A stretch of DNA of 14,315 nucleotides, from contig JBGOUV010000166.1 of NCBI GenBank assembly GCA_041477815.1, positions 1 through 14,315 on the forward strand, read 5' to 3'. The first letter of the stretch is position 1. The number at the start of each line of letters is the position of its first letter. The notes below the pieces were generated by a model. That model saw nothing but the letters and a program-made list of their open reading frames with translations, did no database searches and was not told where the DNA came from. Below are positions 1-6,850 of the stretch, in pieces. This DNA is from JBGOUV01 sp041477815 (GTDB lineage: Bacteria > Acidobacteriota > Terriglobia > Bryobacterales > JACQDG01). The position numbers and the translations under genes are program-made.

Positions 1-2
1 AG

Positions 3-137
3 GAGATGCAGCGGGCCCTGGCCCTGATCGCGGCCCCGATCTGCTTGCTACCTATCGAAGGCGCCGGTCACGATCTGGGCAAGAAGGGCGTAGCCGGGCG
101 GGCGCTGCAGGCGTTTCGGGAGCTCGTCGCGATATAA
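3..137 (+). CDS. C-terminal end of a probable alpha/beta hydrolase (partial)
   Basis: This reading frame is open from the left window edge (first full codon at base 3) to TAA at 135-137, giving 44 residues. They contain LLPIEGAGHDLG followed by a helix-like tail ending in AFRELVAI. A strand, then a G-x-G-H-D/S turn, then a closing amphipathic helix is how alpha/beta hydrolases of the dienelactone-hydrolase/KANL3-Tex30 type end; the His would be the catalytic one. The nucleophile region lies outside the window, so this is a fold-level call. The stop codon is embedded in the TATAAT at 133-138 that probably serves the next gene. Confidence 0.5.
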   Translation, partial: EMQRALALIAAPICLLPIEGAGHDLGKKGVAGRALQAFRELVAI

Positions 138-138
138 T
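133..138 (+). promoter_or_regulatory. -10 box (TATAAT) for a leaderless start at 145
   Basis: A perfect TATAAT ends 6 nt before the ATG at 145, so transcription would begin at or within 1-2 nt of the start codon. The stop codon TAA (135-137) of the upstream gene forms part of the box. No convincing -35 element is seen 16-18 nt upstream and there is no Shine-Dalgarno sequence. The promoter role is inferred. Confidence 0.5.
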
Positions 139-144
139 CCCCGC

Positions 145-1845
145 ATGCCACTCTATCTCATACAGCACACCCATACCGCCGAGACTTGTCCGACCAAGAA
201 CCCGGAGATGGTGCGCCAGCTCTCGGGCCACGTGACCGAAGCCAACGCGGCCAAGTACGGGGTCCGTCTCGTAGCGGACTTCGTCTATGAGCCCGAGCAC
301 ACCGTGGTGCTGGTGCTCGAAGCCGACACGCCGGACAAAGCAGCCAACTTCGCGCTGCCCTTCCTGCACGTCGGTACGGTGACTATCCGATCCGGGGCCA
401 CCTGCGGCGAGGTGGCGAAGCTAGTATCCCTGTCCGCCCTCTTGCTGCTCTCGCCGGCGGCGCGCGCGGCAGCAACCTGCGAAAGCCTGCGGACCCTGGC
501 GCTCCCGAAAACGACCATCACCGAGGCGCCCGACTCTTGCCGCGTGGCGGCGACATTGCAGCCGACCAGCGACTCCGAGATCCGCATCGAGGTGTGGCTG
601 CCCTCTTCCGGCTGGAACGGCAAGCTTCTGGCGAACGGAAATGGCGGCTGGTCCGGGTCGATCCGGCCCGAGGCCCTCGCCGCCGGACTGCGCCGTGGTT
701 ACGCGACGGCCATGACCGACACGGGCCACCAGGGATCGAGCGCCGGCTTTGCCCTGGGACACCCCGAGAAGCTCACCGACTTCGGATACCGGGCGGCGCA
801 TGAAATGGCCGTGGCGGCGAAGAAGATCGTCACGGCCTTTTACGGTCAGGCGCCGAGGCTCTCCTACTGGAACGGCTGCTCGGCGGGCGGGCGGCAAGGG
901 CTGATGGAGGCGCAACGATTCCCCGCGGACTTCGACGGCATCATCGCCGGAGCGCCGGGTCTGAACTGGACCGGCCGGGCGATACAGTCGATGGCCATCG
1001 CGCAGGCGGTGCGGAAGGAGGCCGGGAGTTACCTGCCGCCGGCCAAGTACGCGGTGCTCCATCAGGCCGTGCTGGAGGCGTGCGATGCCCAGGACGGGCT
1101 GAAGGACGGCGTCCTGGAGGATCCCACGCGCTGCCGGTTCGACCCCCAAGAAATACAGTGCGGGGGGCCGGACGGGTCCGGCTGCCTAACCGCGGCTCAG
1201 GTGGAAGCGGCCCGCAGCATCTATAGTCCGGGCGTCGAGGCGCGTACCAAACAAGTCATTTTCCCGGGGTACGAGCGCGGGAGTGAGCTGGGGTGGGCCA
1301 CCATGGCCGGCCTGCGACCGTTCCCAATCGGAGTCGATTTTTTCAAGTATGTCGTGTTCGAGGATCCGAATTGGGACTATCGGACTTTCAACTTCGACCA
1401 CGACGTCGACCGAGCGCAGAGGGCGGCCGCCACGCTGAATGCAATGAATCCGAATCTGAAGGCATTTCTCGGACGCGGCGGCAAGCTGATCCAGTATCAC
1501 GGCTGGAACGATCCACAGATCGCTCCGGGATTCAGCGTCAGGTACTACCAGAGCGTGCTGGAGGCGCTGGGTGGAGCGAGCCGGGTGCAGGACTCGGTCC
1601 GCCTGTTCCTGGTACCCGGGATGGCGCACTGCGGGGGCGGCGAAGGCGCGTCCCGTTTCGATATGCTCAGCGCGCTGGAGCGGTGGGTGGAGCGGGGCGA
1701 AGCGCCTGACCGGATCGCGGCCTCTCGGGTGAGGGAGGGGAAAGAGGACCGCACGCGCCCGTTGTGCCCCTACCCACAGATGGCTGTGTATCAAGGAACA
1801 GGCAGCGGGGACGACGCGGCCAGCTTCGCCTGCCGGGCGCCGTAG
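145..1845 (+). CDS. Tannase/feruloyl esterase family protein with an extra N-terminal ferredoxin-like domain
   Basis: This 566-residue frame has two parts. Residues 1-90 resemble a small standalone alpha/beta (ferredoxin-like) domain of unknown function that starts MPLYLIQHTHTAETCPTKNP. Residues 91-110 read as a signal peptide: Lys92, a hydrophobic run, then an A-x-A site near 108-110. Residues 110-566 are a tannase/feruloyl esterase. Its nucleophile Ser246 lies in GCSAGGRQG, Asp456 in YHGWNDPQ and His495 in PGMAHCGGG. Cys245 and Cys496 flank the Ser and His, forming the family's CS-D-HC arrangement. CDAQDGLKDGVLEDP (313-327) resembles the family calcium-binding loop. Such enzymes hydrolyse ester bonds of phenolic acids outside the cytoplasm. 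The signal peptide in the middle is odd: GTG at 412 (Val90) may be the real esterase start, or two genes have fused. Family call sure; N-terminal architecture unsure. Confidence 0.85.
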   Translation: MPLYLIQHTHTAETCPTKNPEMVRQLSGHVTEANAAKYGVRLVADFVYEPEHTVVLVLEADTPDKAANFALPFLHVGTVTIRSGATCGEVAKLVSLSALLLLSPAARAAATCESLRTLALPKTTITEAPDSCRVAATLQPTSDSEIRIEVWLPSSGWNGKLLANGNGGWSGSIRPEALAAGLRRGYATAMTDTGHQGSSAGFALGHPEKLTDFGYRAAHEMAVAAKKIVTAFYGQAPRLSYWNGCSAGGRQGLMEAQRFPADFDGIIAGAPGLNWTGRAIQSMAIAQAVRKEAGSYLPPAKYAVLHQAVLEACDAQDGLKDGVLEDPTRCRFDPQEIQCGGPDGSGCLTAAQVEAARSIYSPGVEARTKQVIFPGYERGSELGWATMAGLRPFPIGVDFFKYVVFEDPNWDYRTFNFDHDVDRAQRAAATLNAMNPNLKAFLGRGGKLIQYHGWNDPQIAPGFSVRYYQSVLEALGGASRVQDSVRLFLVPGMAHCGGGEGASRFDMLSALERWVERGEAPDRIAASRVREGKEDRTRPLCPYPQMAVYQGTGSGDDAASFACRAP

Positions 1846-1852
1846 GCGCCCG
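1834..1852 (+). terminator. Perfect 8-bp GC hairpin enclosing the esterase stop codon
   Basis: CGGGCGCC (1834-1841) pairs fully with GGCGCCCG (1845-1852) across the loop GTA. The stop codon TAG (1843-1845) sits in the loop and first stem base. No T-tract follows (ACCCCCGAC), so this is not a canonical intrinsic terminator; it may still end transcription or protect the 3' end. Confidence 0.4.
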
Positions 1853-1904
1853 ACCCCCGACATTATCGGCATAGCCTCTGAAACATCCGGCCCGCCAAAC
1901 TCAC

Positions 1905-1910
1905 TATACT
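1905..1910 (+). promoter_or_regulatory. -10 box (TATACT) for a leaderless start at 1915
   Basis: TATACT lies 4 nt before the ATG at 1915, in a short AT-rich patch of otherwise GC-rich DNA. The 69-nt gap after the esterase gene holds no Shine-Dalgarno sequence. A start site on or within a few bases of the ATG is implied. No clear -35 element is seen. Confidence 0.45.
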
Positions 1911-1914
1911 AATA

Positions 1915-4302
1915 ATGCGATCTATACTCCTCTTAGCCGCCGTACTTCCCCTCCTCGCCCAGGACCCGGCGGCCCTCTGGAAGGCCGTCTTGCAGCCGGC
2001 CTTCGATCCCGACAAAGCCGCTCCGGTTCAGAACCTGTCTCTCACTCGCGACCGCCTCCGTCTCACCCTCACCCAGGGCACGATCCAGTTCACCACCCCC
2101 CAGAACGGTCTGGCCTTCGGCGCCGCCTTTGAAGGACGCGGACGCCTCCAGCTCCAACCCCCCGCCGGCCCCGAGTCCCAGCAGCTTCGCCTCTTCACCG
2201 GCAAGGATGCCCTGGACGCCGAGTTCACCGAAGCCGTCTTCCACTTCGGCGACGCCACCTATGACGAGGTCGCCCCCCAACTCCGCTTCGCCCCCGCCAC
2301 TGGCCCCCGCCGCGCGCGTCTCTACCAGGACCGCCGCCAGGAGCACGAGGACCTCGGCGACGCCCTTGCCCCCCGCCTGTTCAAGAGTCTCCTCTCCGCC
2401 GACCGCAAGCGTACCGCTTTCTTCGCCGCCGAAGTCAAGACCTCCAACCACGGCTGGATCGAGGTCCAGCTCGACTCCCTCGAACCCGAAGAGCTCCGCG
2501 TCGGCCGCTGGGCCGCCCCCCTCTCCGGCGGTTATAAGCACTTCGACACCTGGCTCAACTTCCCGGCCGGCGACCGTGCCCCCGCCGACGCCTTCCGCCA
2601 GCCCCTCGCCAAAGAGGACTTCCTCATCCGCGACTACCGCATTGAGGCCGCCGTCACGCAGTCCGCCGACCTCCGCGCCACCGCCCGCGTCAACCTCGCA
2701 TTCCAGTCCCCCGGCGAGCGCGTGCTCTTGTTCGAGCTGGATTCCAACCTCCGGGTAGAATCCGTGAGGGACGGCGAACGCGCCCTCCCTTTCTTCCAGC
2801 CCCGCGACCCCAAAGGCCGCGACTGTCCCTCCGGTGACTATGTCGCTGTAGTTCTACCCAACCCCTTGCAGTCCGGCCAGGCTCTCTCCCTCGACTTCAG
2901 CTACGCCGGTAAACACGTTGTCCGCAAGGTTGGTTCCGGCAACTACTTCTGCCAGTCCTACGGCTGGTATCCCACCCGCCCCGAAAATTTCGCCGCTCGC
3001 GCCGGCTTTCACCTGCTGTTCCGTCATCCCAGGGACTACACCCTGGTCGCCACCGGCAACAAGATCAGCCAGTCCGCCGACGGCAAAGTGATTCTCACCG
3101 AGTGGAAAAGCGACCTCCCCCTGGCCGTCGCCGGCTTCGCCTTCGGAGACTTCAAGCTCTACTCCGAGAAGGCCGGTGCCATCAGCGTCGACGTCTATGC
3201 CAACCGTCGGCCCGACGACTCCATGGCCTCGATCACCAGCAACGACGGCTTCGGCCCTCCCACCGGCCAGCTCCCCGCTCTTGGCTCCCTGTCCCCCTCC
3301 GCCCTGGCCAAGACCATGGGCCTCGAGGTGGCCAACACCGTGCGCCTGTTCGAGCGCTACTACGGCCCCTACCCTTATAAGAGCCTCGCCGTCACCAACA
3401 TTCCCTTCTCTTACGGCCAGGGCTGGCCCGGCCTGCTCTACCTCTCCGCCCTGTCCTTCCTCGATAGCACCCAGCGCAACGCCTTAGGTATCACCCATCA
3501 TATCCAGATCACCGACTTCTTCCGCGCCCATGAGGCCTCCCACCAATGGTGGGGCCACCGCGTCGGCTGGAAGAGCTATCACGACCAGTGGCTCTCCGAG
3601 GGCTTCGCCCAGTTCTCCGGCAATCTTTATGTCCTGTTCCGCCAGAGCGAGAAGGAGTTTGTCACCCGCCTCCGCCAAGACCGCCAGGAGCTCCTCGCCC
3701 GCGACCAGCGCAACCGCGTCTACGACTCCATCGGGCCCATCTGGATGGGCCGCCGCCTGGCCTCCTCCGATTCCCCGGGCGCCTACTCCAACATCGTTTA
3801 CAACAAAGGCGGCCTGGTCCTCCACATGCTCCGGACCCTGCTCTCCGACATCCGCGTCCAGCCGCCCGACGCCCGCTTCATGGCGCTCATGCAGGAGTTC
3901 TGCCAGACCTACCACAACCAACCCGCCTCCACCGCGGACTTCCAGAAGGTGGCCGAAAAGCACATGCTCCCCCACATGGACCTCGATGGCAACGGCCGCC
4001 TCGACTGGTTCTTCCGCCAATACGTCTACAGCACCGGCATTCCCCGCTACGAGTTTCGCTATTCCGTCCAACCCGCCGGTAACAACCAATGGAAGGTCAC
4101 CGGCTCCCTCCTCCCCCGCGAGGTCCCTCCCGGATGGAAGGATGTCCTCCGTCTCTACCTCCACGCCTCGGGCAAGGTCGCCCGCATCGGATGGCTCCGC
4201 GCCTCCGACCAGGAAACCCCCTTCGAGTTCAACCTCCCTGTGAAACCCGACAAGCTCTCCCTGAACGCCAACGAGGATACGCTGGCCGACATTAAACAGT
4301 AG
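1915..4302 (+). CDS. Secreted M1-like (gluzincin) zinc metallopeptidase
   Basis: This 795-residue protein begins with a short signal peptide (MRSILLLAAVLPLLAQ). The M1-type beta-rich N-terminal region runs to about 450, followed by the catalytic domain. Zinc ligands are intact: HEASH at 539-543 and Glu562 exactly 18 residues later (LSEGFAQF). Tyr629 in VYNKGG matches the transition-state Tyr of M1 enzymes. The segment where M1 aminopeptidases have GxMEN is YGQGWPGLLYLS (500-511), which lacks the Glu that binds a substrate's free N-terminus, so exopeptidase activity is doubtful. DLDGNGRLD (689-697) resembles an EF-hand calcium loop, and STGIPRYEF follows as in the M1 C-terminal part. The start is chosen because the signal peptide begins there and a -10 box abuts it. 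Codons strongly prefer C/T in third position. It converges on the PIG-L gene. Confidence 0.88.
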   Translation: MRSILLLAAVLPLLAQDPAALWKAVLQPAFDPDKAAPVQNLSLTRDRLRLTLTQGTIQFTTPQNGLAFGAAFEGRGRLQLQPPAGPESQQLRLFTGKDALDAEFTEAVFHFGDATYDEVAPQLRFAPATGPRRARLYQDRRQEHEDLGDALAPRLFKSLLSADRKRTAFFAAEVKTSNHGWIEVQLDSLEPEELRVGRWAAPLSGGYKHFDTWLNFPAGDRAPADAFRQPLAKEDFLIRDYRIEAAVTQSADLRATARVNLAFQSPGERVLLFELDSNLRVESVRDGERALPFFQPRDPKGRDCPSGDYVAVVLPNPLQSGQALSLDFSYAGKHVVRKVGSGNYFCQSYGWYPTRPENFAARAGFHLLFRHPRDYTLVATGNKISQSADGKVILTEWKSDLPLAVAGFAFGDFKLYSEKAGAISVDVYANRRPDDSMASITSNDGFGPPTGQLPALGSLSPSALAKTMGLEVANTVRLFERYYGPYPYKSLAVTNIPFSYGQGWPGLLYLSALSFLDSTQRNALGITHHIQITDFFRAHEASHQWWGHRVGWKSYHDQWLSEGFAQFSGNLYVLFRQSEKEFVTRLRQDRQELLARDQRNRVYDSIGPIWMGRRLASSDSPGAYSNIVYNKGGLVLHMLRTLLSDIRVQPPDARFMALMQEFCQTYHNQPASTADFQKVAEKHMLPHMDLDGNGRLDWFFRQYVYSTGIPRYEFRYSVQPAGNNQWKVTGSLLPREVPPGWKDVLRLYLHASGKVARIGWLRASDQETPFEFNLPVKPDKLSLNANEDTLADIKQ

Positions 4303-4318
4303 GGCCCCCTCAGGGCTC
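4302..4318 (+). terminator. Weak hairpin at the peptidase stop codon
   Basis: GGGCCC (4302-4307) can pair with GGGCTC (4313-4318), including one G-T wobble, over a 5-nt loop. The first base of the stem is the last base of the stop codon. The sequence after it is pyrimidine-rich but has no T-run. This is a candidate only. Confidence 0.3.
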
Positions 4319-4329
4319 CCTTCCCACTC

Positions 4330-4364
4330 TTGCCCTTTGCCCTTTCCACTTTGCCTTTTGCCTT
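4330..4364. repeat. Five tandem 7-bp units (consensus TTGCCYT)
   Basis: The 78-nt gap between the convergent peptidase and PIG-L genes contains five uninterrupted heptamers. Two read TTGCCCT, one diverged unit reads TTCCACT, and two read TTGCCTT. All bases on this strand are pyrimidines apart from the single G or A in each unit. It is a short-period tandem repeat, outside any gene. Confidence 0.75.
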
Positions 4365-4380
4365 GGTCTTCCGCCGTTCG

Positions 4381-5166
4381 CTACCGCGCCACCCGAAACG
4401 CCTCCACACTCCGACCCTCCCGCTTCGGAATCCGGGCCCGGAAGCGGGCGAGGAATTTCTCCAGGTCCTGCGGGTCCCAATCCGGCCGATACTTATGAAT
4501 TGACGGTTCCCACTGGCTGACGTGCGCGGCCGCCGCCCGCGCCTTGAGGTCCGGATCGATCTCCACCCAGTAGTTCGCGTCCGCCGGCTTGGTGTAGTAG
4601 AGGACCGTCCACGCCGGCTTCCACGGGCCGAACCCCTGCAGCCGGTGATTGGGGAAGTACAGGTGCCATTCCGCCGCCCGCAGGGCGTCGATGGTATTCA
4701 TCGCCCCCATGCGATGATCGGTCTTATGCCAGCGCACGTCCTCTTTGCCGGGATCGATATTGAAGATGGCGTAGGGCTGATACTTGCGGATCAGCAGCGT
4801 GGCCTGCTCCACCAGGGCGAGGGAGTTGACGTATTCGAGCATCCCGTCGTGATGCCCCATCCACAGGATGTTCTCCTGGGGGACGCCCAGCAGCCGGCAG
4901 GCCTCTTCCTCCTCGGCCTTGCGAATGGCGGCCAGCCTTTGGCTGGTCATTTCCAGGTCGTAGGAGCCCTTGTCGTCGTTGGTGTAGATGGCGATGTAGA
5001 TGCGGTTGCCGTTCTTGGCCAGGCGCGCCAACGTCCCGCCGCAGCCGAAGGTGTCGTCGTCCGGGTGCGGGGTGAAGACCAGGATCGTCCGGCCGGTCCA
5101 TTCCTCGATCTTGGGGAGTTGGGCCAGGAGACCCGAAGCAAGAAGCAAAACAAGTGCGAAGCGCAT
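4381..5166 (-). CDS. Secreted PIG-L family deacetylase (LmbE-like)
   Basis: This 261-residue protein has an N-terminal signal peptide (MRFALVLLLASGLLAQ). It then shows the PIG-L/LmbE zinc motif PHPDDDTFGCGG, with His34 and Asp37 as predicted ligands and Asp36 as the likely general base. The third ligand is His151 in HKTDHRMGAM. The family removes acetyl groups from N-acetylated sugars and sugar conjugates; here it would act outside the cytoplasm. The substrate cannot be read from the sequence. It is divergently transcribed from a sulfatase, and their promoters overlap, so both may be expressed together on sulfated or N-acetylated glycans (inference). There is no Shine-Dalgarno sequence; TAGAAT lies 6 nt before the ATG. 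Confidence 0.88.
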   Translation of the reverse strand: MRFALVLLLASGLLAQLPKIEEWTGRTILVFTPHPDDDTFGCGGTLARLAKNGNRIYIAIYTNDDKGSYDLEMTSQRLAAIRKAEEEEACRLLGVPQENILWMGHHDGMLEYVNSLALVEQATLLIRKYQPYAIFNIDPGKEDVRWHKTDHRMGAMNTIDALRAAEWHLYFPNHRLQGFGPWKPAWTVLYYTKPADANYWVEIDPDLKARAAAAHVSQWEPSIHKYRPDWDPQDLEKFLARFRARIPKREGRSVEAFRVAR

Positions 5167-5172
5167 GCCTGT

Positions 5173-5178
5173 ATTCTA
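5173..5178 (-). promoter_or_regulatory. -10 box (TAGAAT) of the PIG-L gene
   Basis: On the minus strand TAGAAT is followed by ACAGGC and then the ATG at 5166. A transcript would start at or next to the start codon. It shares two base pairs (5177-5178) with the plus-strand -10 box of the sulfatase gene. Confidence 0.45.
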
Positions 5179-5182
5179 CAAT
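5177..5182 (+). promoter_or_regulatory. -10 box (TACAAT) of the sulfatase gene
   Basis: TACAAT (5 of 6 consensus bases) lies 10 nt before the ATG at 5193, giving a leader of only a few nucleotides. It overlaps the minus-strand -10 box at 5173-5178, so RNA polymerase could engage only one of the two promoters at a time. No -35 element is obvious on either side; each would fall inside the opposite coding sequence. Confidence 0.45.
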
Positions 5183-5192
5183 CGGTGACAGT

Positions 5193-6653
5193 ATGAACCG
5201 ACGCCGAGCCCTCCAGACCATCGCCGCCGGCTTTCCGGCCATCCTGCGCGGCGCCCGCCGTCGCGCCGGCGACAAGCCGAACCTGTTGTTTCTGTGGACC
5301 GACGAGCAGCGCGCCGACACCCTCTCGGTTTACGGCAACCACCGTTTCCGCATGCCCGCGCTGAACCGGCTGGCCTCCGAGTCGGTGGTCTTCGACCGCT
5401 GCTACGACACCCAGCCCGTCTGCACCCCGGCCCGGTCCTCGGTCCTGACCGGCGCCTGGCCCCACGCCAATGGATGTATCACCAATAACATCCCCCTGCG
5501 CCGCGAGACTCCGGCGCTCCCCGAGTTGCTCGCCGACTCCGCCTACCGCACCGCCTACATGGGCAAGTGGCATCTCGGCGACGAGCTGTTCGCGCAGCAC
5601 GGCTTCCAGGAGTGGGCCTCTATCGAGGACGGCTACAACGAGTACTTCTACCCCGACCGCGACAAGAACACCAAGAGCGGTTACCACGCCTTCCTGGCCA
5701 ACCTCGGTTACAAACCCGACGCCCGCGGCGGACGCTACTCGCGCGGCTTCGCTGTTCGCCGTCCTATCGAGCACTGCAAGCCGGCGTTCCTGGCCGGACA
5801 GGCCGGCGACTTTATCGAGCGCCACCGCGCCGAGCCGTGGATGCTCTACGTGAATTTCCTCGAGCCGCACATGCCCTTCTACGGCCCGCTCAACGACCTC
5901 CACAGCGAGACCGAAGCCCCTATCCCGGCCAACTACCCCGGCGACCGGATCGAGCGCGAGCCCGAGCTCTACGTCAAATCGCGCGAGCACTACCGGACCG
6001 ACGGCTTCGAGGGCCACAGCCTGAAGACCCGCGAAGGCTGGCAGCGCCTCAACCGCAACTACGCCGGCCTCTGCACCCAGGTTGACCAGGCCATCGGCCG
6101 CATCCTCTGGATGCTCGAAGCCACCGGCCAGGCCGACAACACCGTCCTGGTGTTCACCTCCGACCACGGCGAGATGATGGGCAGCCACAGCCTGATCGGT
6201 AAGAGCGTGCTCTACGAAGAGGCGGTGCGGGTGCCGCTGCTCCTGCGGGTCCCCTTCCGCCGCCACGGCCTGATCCCCATCCAGCAGCCGGTGAGCCAGA
6301 TCGACCTGGTCCCCACGCTGCTCGACCTGCTCGGCAAACAGCCGCCCGCCTCGCTGCCTGGCCAGAGCCTGGTCCCGCTGCTGGAAGACGGGCAGCTCCG
6401 CGAGGACCACGTCTTCCTGGAGTGGCACACCCCGCCCGGCGGTCCCCACGCCCGCGCCGTGATCTCCCCGGAAGGCTGGAAACTGGGTCTGTTCGATACC
6501 GACAACAACCTGCTCTTCCACCGCCACCGCGACCCGCTGGAACTCAGTAATCTCTACTACCGCCCGGAATCCGCCGAGGTGGTCCGCCGCCTGCGCGCCC
6601 GGATCGAGGCCTGGCAACAGCGCACCCGGGATACCCTGCGGCTCCCCACCTAG
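5193..6653 (+). CDS. Type I sulfatase (alkaline-phosphatase superfamily), exported
   Basis: This is a 486-residue protein from the ATG at 5193. An upstream in-frame ATG at 5154 would add 13 residues, but those codons overlap the divergent PIG-L gene and its promoter. Arg-rich MNRRRALQTIAAGFPAILRG looks like a Tat-type or weak export signal. The sulfatase signature is complete: CTPARSSVLTG, with Cys77-x-Pro79-x-Arg81, the site turned into formylglycine by a maturase. LWTDEQRAD (Asp37), MGKWHLG (Lys125, His127), TSDHGEMMG (Asp324, His325) and Lys337 supply the usual metal and sulfate contacts. The C-terminal region ends with the RIEAWQQRT helix common in bacterial S1 sulfatases. The substrate is unknown, probably a sulfated carbohydrate. 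No formylglycine-generating enzyme is encoded nearby. Confidence 0.92.
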   Translation: MNRRRALQTIAAGFPAILRGARRRAGDKPNLLFLWTDEQRADTLSVYGNHRFRMPALNRLASESVVFDRCYDTQPVCTPARSSVLTGAWPHANGCITNNIPLRRETPALPELLADSAYRTAYMGKWHLGDELFAQHGFQEWASIEDGYNEYFYPDRDKNTKSGYHAFLANLGYKPDARGGRYSRGFAVRRPIEHCKPAFLAGQAGDFIERHRAEPWMLYVNFLEPHMPFYGPLNDLHSETEAPIPANYPGDRIEREPELYVKSREHYRTDGFEGHSLKTREGWQRLNRNYAGLCTQVDQAIGRILWMLEATGQADNTVLVFTSDHGEMMGSHSLIGKSVLYEEAVRVPLLLRVPFRRHGLIPIQQPVSQIDLVPTLLDLLGKQPPASLPGQSLVPLLEDGQLREDHVFLEWHTPPGGPHARAVISPEGWKLGLFDTDNNLLFHRHRDPLELSNLYYRPESAEVVRRLRARIEAWQQRTRDTLRLPT

Positions 6654-6658
6654 AAGCA

Positions 6659-6687
6659 ACGCGGCGCAGGCTCTCAGCGTGCCGCGT
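6659..6687 (+). terminator. 9-bp hairpin after the sulfatase stop
   Basis: ACGCGGCGC (6659-6667) pairs with GTGCCGCGT (6679-6687), with one G-T wobble and an 11-nt loop, beginning 5 nt after the stop codon. No T-run follows. It is a likely 3'-end structure for the sulfatase mRNA. Confidence 0.45.
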
Positions 6688-6690
6688 CTG

Positions 6691-6714
6691 CTCCTGCCGA
6701 CGCCCGGGCAGGAG
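6691..6714. other. Second hairpin, perfect 8-bp stem
   Basis: CTCCTGCC (6691-6698) and GGCAGGAG (6707-6714) are perfect inverted copies around an 8-nt loop. It starts 3 nt after the first hairpin. It may reinforce termination or be an unrelated extragenic palindrome; no T-tract is present. Confidence 0.4.
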
Positions 6715-6737
6715 TCGAAATGAGTCTCGACCCGCCA

Positions 6738-6748
6738 GGCCTAAAGCC
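6738..6748. repeat. Left target-site duplication (GGCCTAAAGCC)
   Basis: This 11-bp sequence is repeated exactly at 6851-6861 and abuts the left inverted repeat of the MITE-like element. Joined across the element, the target reads CAGGC-CTAAA-GCCTG, itself a 5-bp hairpin. Confidence 0.6.
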
Positions 6749-6850
6749 CATAAGCGCTAACATAAGAACATTTTCCGGCACAAATGTTCGTGTTCCGACA
6801 CCTCCCGCCGGAGCCAAACCGGGGAATCTGGCCCTATCTTAGCGCTTATG
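6749..6850. mobile_element. 102-bp MITE-like element with 12-bp terminal inverted repeats
   Basis: The ends are perfect inverted copies: CATAAGCGCTAA (6749-6760) and TTAGCGCTTATG (6839-6850). Identical 11-bp direct repeats GGCCTAAAGCC lie immediately outside both ends, the hallmark of a transposed element. Inside, GAACATTT (6766-6773) and AAATGTTC (6782-6789) form a further perfect 8-bp inverted repeat, and CATAAG recurs at 6761-6766. At 102 bp it can encode no transposase, so it would be moved in trans or be an internally deleted IS. Target duplications of about 11 bp are typical of part of the IS4 family (for example IS231); that assignment is tentative. Confidence 0.65.

Noticed and set aside
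421..1149. 242-residue minus-strand open frame inside the esterase gene
   Set aside because: Arg/Gly-rich antisense composition with no recognisable motif, opposite a conserved esterase.
5154..5192. Earlier ATG for the sulfatase, adding 13 residues
   Set aside because: These codons overlap the first codons of the divergent PIG-L gene and contain both -10 boxes; MNRRRAL at 5193 gives a sensible export signal.
4947..6659. 570-residue minus-strand open frame antisense to the sulfatase
   Set aside because: It has low-complexity Gly/Val/Ala/Leu composition typical of the antisense of GC-rich genes, and lies opposite a complete sulfatase with all motifs.
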